Assembly: GCF_017163755.1 (NCBI RefSeq)
Contig: NZ_JAFIWC010000006.1
Span: 1 to 64,000 of the forward strand
Direction of reading: 5' to 3'
Source: Xanthomonas sp.
Lineage (GTDB): Bacteria; Pseudomonadota; Gammaproteobacteria; Xanthomonadales; Xanthomonadaceae
DNA length: 64,000 nucleotides
Positions 62,601 through 64,000 of this stretch are shown here, piece after piece. A model generated the notes under the pieces. The model saw only the letters and a list, made by a program, of their open reading frames with translations. It was not told the origin of the DNA and did not search any database. Both the position numbers and the translations under genes were made by a program. Numbering within the stretch: position 1 is the stretch's first letter; every line of letters starts with the position of its first letter.

Positions 62601-64000
62601 TCGTTGTTCACCAGCACGTGCTCGGCGCCGACGTGCAGCAGCGTGCCGGCGGCGGTCTGTTCGCGGGTGCCGCCCAGCAGCAGGCTGCCGGCGTTGAGCG
62701 CATTGAGCGCGGCGACATCGACGCTGACGTAGCCGTCCAGCGCCGCCTGGCCCTGGCCGCGGACCTGCAGCGCGCGTGCGGTGATGTCGACCTGCGCGGC
62801 GGCGCCGCCGCTGGCCGCGGCGGTGGCGAGGGTGGCGCCCAGCTGCAGGCGCTGGTCCGCCGACAGCACCAGCTGCCCGCCGTCGCGCGGCAGCTGCGGC
62901 GTGGCGTTGCCCTGGCGCGTGGCCAGGCCGGCGAAGAAGCTGTTGGCGCCGGTCAGGGTGTACTCGGAGTACTGGCCCCAGGTCGCTCGCGATTGCACCT
63001 CGAACAGGCTGCTGCGCGCGTCGCGTGCGCCGCTGAGGGTGTCGACGTAGTGGCCGGCGACCATCGCGGTGCCGTCGGGCGCGATCTGGTTCTGCGTCGC
63101 GGTCGCGTCCTGGCTGCCGCTGCGCGCCACGACGCGATAGGCGCCGGGCAGGGTGGCGTACTTGGCGGGCAGCAGCGTGTAGACGCCGTCGGCCAGGCCC
63201 GGTACGCCGCTCAGCTGCACCGCGCGTCCCAGTGCCGGCGCCGCGTCGCCCTGCTCGAACAGCGCATCGGTCGCTGCGACCGGCGTCTGTACGCCGGGAA
63301 CGATCGCGTACACCTCGCGCGCGTCCGCATACAGCGGTACCTGCTGTGCGTTGCCGCTGGCGTAGCTGGTGTTGTAGCGCGACAGCAGGTCGCGGCTGCC
63401 GCCGGTGCCGGGGACCCATTCGATCGCCTGCAGGTCGCCGCCGCCGGACAGGTCGATCTGCGCGCCCGCGCCCAGTTCCACCTCTGCGGCCTGCAGCCGG
63501 ATCTGTTTCTGCGGCGGCGCGGCGAGGTCGGCGTTGCTGGCCTGAGGGTTGACGCCGTAGCGCCACTGGCTGCCGTCGACCGTGCTGCCGTAGGGCAGCA
63601 CCGCACCTGCCAGCGACACCGAGGTGACGCTGCCCGCGCCCAGGCTCACGCGGCGCGTGGGCGCCAGGGTGCGCGTGCCGAACAGCGCGCGCGCGGTGGC
63701 GTCCTCGCCCGTGGCGCCGGCCCCGAGCAGCAGGCGCCCGCCCGGCGCGCGCACGGTGCCGTGCTGTTCGATCTCGGTGGCGTCCAGCGCCAACGTACCG
63801 CCCGCCGACAGCGGCAGCGCCGCGTTGCCGCCGTGGTCGGCGATGTCGATGCGGGTGTCGGCGCGCACCCCGGTCTGCGGATCGGGCGCGCCCAGCGCAC
63901 GGATCAGGAAGGTCTCGCCGCTGGCCGGGTACAGCTGCGTGGCGCGGAACTCCAGGTTGCCGGCAGTGAGCAGTTCGCCGGCACGCGGCAGTGGCGTGTC
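56636..64000 (-). CDS. Filamentous haemagglutinin-like giant protein (5' end outside window)
   Basis: 2454 codons are visible; the frame is open to the window edge, so the start and the TPS secretion domain are not seen. The sequence is a long series of short beta-strand repeats with motifs such as DVSGGSAGGLSGGSVQLRAP, GNLSLSAGRSLQAQRVSLTA, GGDVAVDAGRDIRELSVSLP and AGRDIVNLDLRAQNYRAGDV, which is the right-handed beta-helix pattern of FhaB/TpsA exoproteins. Phrases such as VVAGRDLYYTPIQGAPLDPG and FEVQAGRNLGPL, and a less repetitive region near 57500-58000, fit the haemagglutinin family bearing the C-terminal DUF3739 domain. The mature end (VQVIGLGDCAMDDPRCQPGP) carries a Cys pair and no toxin domain. 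Likely role: surface adhesion or biofilm. No TpsB transporter is in the window. Confidence 0.9.
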   Translation of the reverse strand, partial: DTPLPRAGELLTAGNLEFRATQLYPASGETFLIRALGAPDPQTGVRADTRIDIADHGGNAALPLSAGGTLALDATEIEQHGTVRAPGGRLLLGAGATGEDATARALFGTRTLAPTRRVSLGAGSVTSVSLAGAVLPYGSTVDGSQWRYGVNPQASNADLAAPPQKQIRLQAAEVELGAGAQIDLSGGGDLQAIEWVPGTGGSRDLLSRYNTSYASGNAQQVPLYADAREVYAIVPGVQTPVAATDALFEQGDAAPALGRAVQLSGVPGLADGVYTLLPAKYATLPGAYRVVARSGSQDATATQNQIAPDGTAMVAGHYVDTLSGARDARSSLFEVQSRATWGQYSEYTLTGANSFFAGLATRQGNATPQLPRDGGQLVLSADQRLQLGATLATAAASGGAAAQVDITARALQVRGQGQAALDGYVSVDVAALNALNAGSLLLGGTREQTAAGTLLHVGAEHVLVNNDARDPLRAPELILVAGASADGGVQVANGSVLQAQGGSGTASSTALLIGDSDPAGASGDGALLRLSSYGDAALQRRNVPDATLAQGRLRVGDGAQLLGGASLNLDSTGDTEVAAGARLQGDAITASAGQVRLDGAAAATDADGLVVGAASLAQFADARRVSLRSYGDMSFASGLDLSVDNALNLSAARFVGDGSTVRLRADQLTLSNEIGTSPAADGASGGGLLQLQGREVAFGSGDKRLAGFGAVAVDAEQALFVRGQGEFDFGTREVTLRAPVLMADAGADNRLVTQGALHLQRNGGTASAATPLGGRVGLVGGSIDGDGAIRARSGSVDLHATHGDLRLDSGASIDVSGTTQVFFDTPTYTAGGDIALRADRGAVTAAASTLLDFSAAGSADAGSLDIATPLGAARLLGTLDGAAGSGRGGRFALDSGAAVDLDALAPQLAVSGIDGAIDIHARSGNLSLSAGRSLQAQRVSLTADGGADALLRDAGNGNVRIDGLIDASGTQGGDIALWGRHGVAVNGQLLARGSAADRRGGNIVLGSSGREDGTLNAEHGYQNVQAAAAGTIAIGAGALLDVSGGSAGGLSGGSVQLRAPLLADGEVNVTIADGARIAGAREVGLEAYAVWSTTDASSDPTQHFDGIVDPAGWYDAQGQLLPGSWTDTAGNALAAPSTPAQLADYLSRHLFTPDAANAAHRQFYGYRDDATAAPGTLMGFVQQPGFAFAGRFAGIANFRARPGIELRNPDPAINGGAISVLTSWNLGSGATRDALDFRYNGAAPVLTLRAAQEVTIKASLSDGFYQLRNPFGSGGPQASYDDAAGQYQGLTEMYLGFGLSIDALIPMPSAQDGDDAQAQQYYGQYLQLLAMLQKPQSELSTDPTIPIGLLDGFLLSYAPELGSVVEQFPGQPAPPPSPTAPADYPGYLASYERYVLDLYAFWSQTGFGTLPTYVPPSLPVVGALLPADTHNTPSSLQASRSNPLPLATASLIGGDSSRYRIVAGADFASVRPDALRQDAAADVVLDGHQRYQQEGQKDVLLPTVLRTGTGSIQIAAARDLRFADADAPASIYTAGRPADGSAIGTDTYVARGSVDSRAADVVIGAQANAEAGGDLSLQANRDIVGNRQIFDTDGSRSGVVGNYVGQYWWPWMQLGNPLGADGTPVAAQINYGGFAQGVMSSGGDVAVDAGRDIRELSVSLPTSYIEDAQGRRVFGGGNLSVDAGRDVLGGDYFVANGEGRLRAGGRLGTAFDLQAQGYDGGGELRQVESAVDPVFALQDAQWSIQARGDAAIGAIVNPTYVIPNEGGIPALLATDRISQDYSADSSVQIAALDGDIRLKTLKLPGLLFGFGERDNNRPLPDSVALSQQVFDNVLPARLEAIAQHGAIQVEGAARLFPSATGQLALLARDDIALFNDSVLPGTSLWMLDAPGAYAGNDLSVPDRNQLLNLHRNDAAPALLYSLDGDIVNGFAADGYRLNPLTLDLPKPARIRAGRDIVNLDLRAQNYRAGDVTRVVAGRDLYYTPIQGAPLDPGYVARWGWLQLGGPGTFEVQAGRNLGPLTSANEALAAVQGANIDALAGGIRTIGNRNNPGLPSTGATLVARFGAAPGEDADAFTALYLDPASAQSQDAYRRWLVEFVLQQRNDAREREGQAPLQDLPVAQAWTAFQQLPGEDRRLLVERVFLDVLKQVGEGYADPASADYQQYARGYQAIEALYPARLGYTANNLQGGANGAAARVDTGALDMRGSTLQTEEGGDIRVLGPGGGMQVGSALAPPAVFDTQGTVLIGPAQQGILALGQGDVGVFTDASVLLAQSRIFTQRGGDLAMWSSNGDINAGKGAKTSSEKSRASYQCDLDRYCTLNARGQVSGAGIATLRVDPADPQGDVVLVAPRGTVDAGDAGIRVSGNLIVASQFVANADNIQVQGDTVGVGSARGVDGGTLSAASNAAAAVSDAVGDMASRGNTPPREAPSVITVQVIGLGDCAMDDPRCQPGP

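Overview
The window is a 64 kb stretch of a GC-rich gammaproteobacterial chromosome, almost certainly Xanthomonas or a very close relative. The evidence is: REP-like palindromes of the GTAGGAGCGGCTTCAGCC type, the CTTCTCCC/GGGAGAAG dispersed repeat, 7-bp GGGACTC runs, a remnant of an integron cassette array beside ilvD (the known site of the ancestral integron in Xanthomonas), and typical family content (dipeptidyl peptidase IV, DUF885 peptidase, a TonB-domain lipoprotein, a large filamentous haemagglutinin-like protein). No rRNA, tRNA, CRISPR array, phage or complete insertion sequence was seen.

Positions 1-30,000 are mostly core and housekeeping genes. They include hrpB helicase (carrying an in-frame dispersed-repeat insertion), tatD, an RND efflux adaptor/permease pair, and a minus-strand operon of an ABC exporter (ATPase, permease), a small secreted protein and a PanE-like reductase. 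These are followed by ferredoxin/flavodoxin-NADP reductase, a TAP-like alpha/beta hydrolase with a NatAB-type ABC exporter, a proline-iminopeptidase-like hydrolase, a TonB-domain lipoprotein, a YqhA-family membrane protein, a YfcG-type glutathione transferase, DPP IV, a Coa1-like protein, a DUF885 protein and hemB.

Positions 30,000-43,600 hold a probable Fur-regulated PepSY/flavodoxin/FAD-reductase fusion (a candidate siderophore-iron reductase), a PD40 propeller protein, aroE, two small membrane proteins, dinG, a broken FlxA-like gene, a divergent MFS/HxlR pair, a six-copy tandem array of about 131 bp, an unusual zinc-ribbon SDR protein and a TfoX-N protein.

Positions 43,800-50,000 are an accessory region of small minus-strand genes (phosphodiesterase, DUF3592, VOC, several hypothetical membrane proteins, DUF2625, NTF2-like). 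It ends in a decaying integron cassette array at 48,798-49,990: three attC sites and two intact orphan cassette genes, with coding sense on the minus strand. No integrase gene lies between the array and ilvD.

Positions 50,100-64,000 hold a Tat-signal Dabb-domain protein, ilvD, two near-identical tandem PstS-like secreted binding proteins, and the 3' part (over 2,450 codons) of a giant filamentous haemagglutinin-like protein that runs off the end of the window. The paralogues are almost identical in their N-terminal half and divergent in the C-terminal half, which suggests recent gene conversion. The most notable items are the integrase-less cassette array and the duplicated binding-protein genes next to the haemagglutinin.
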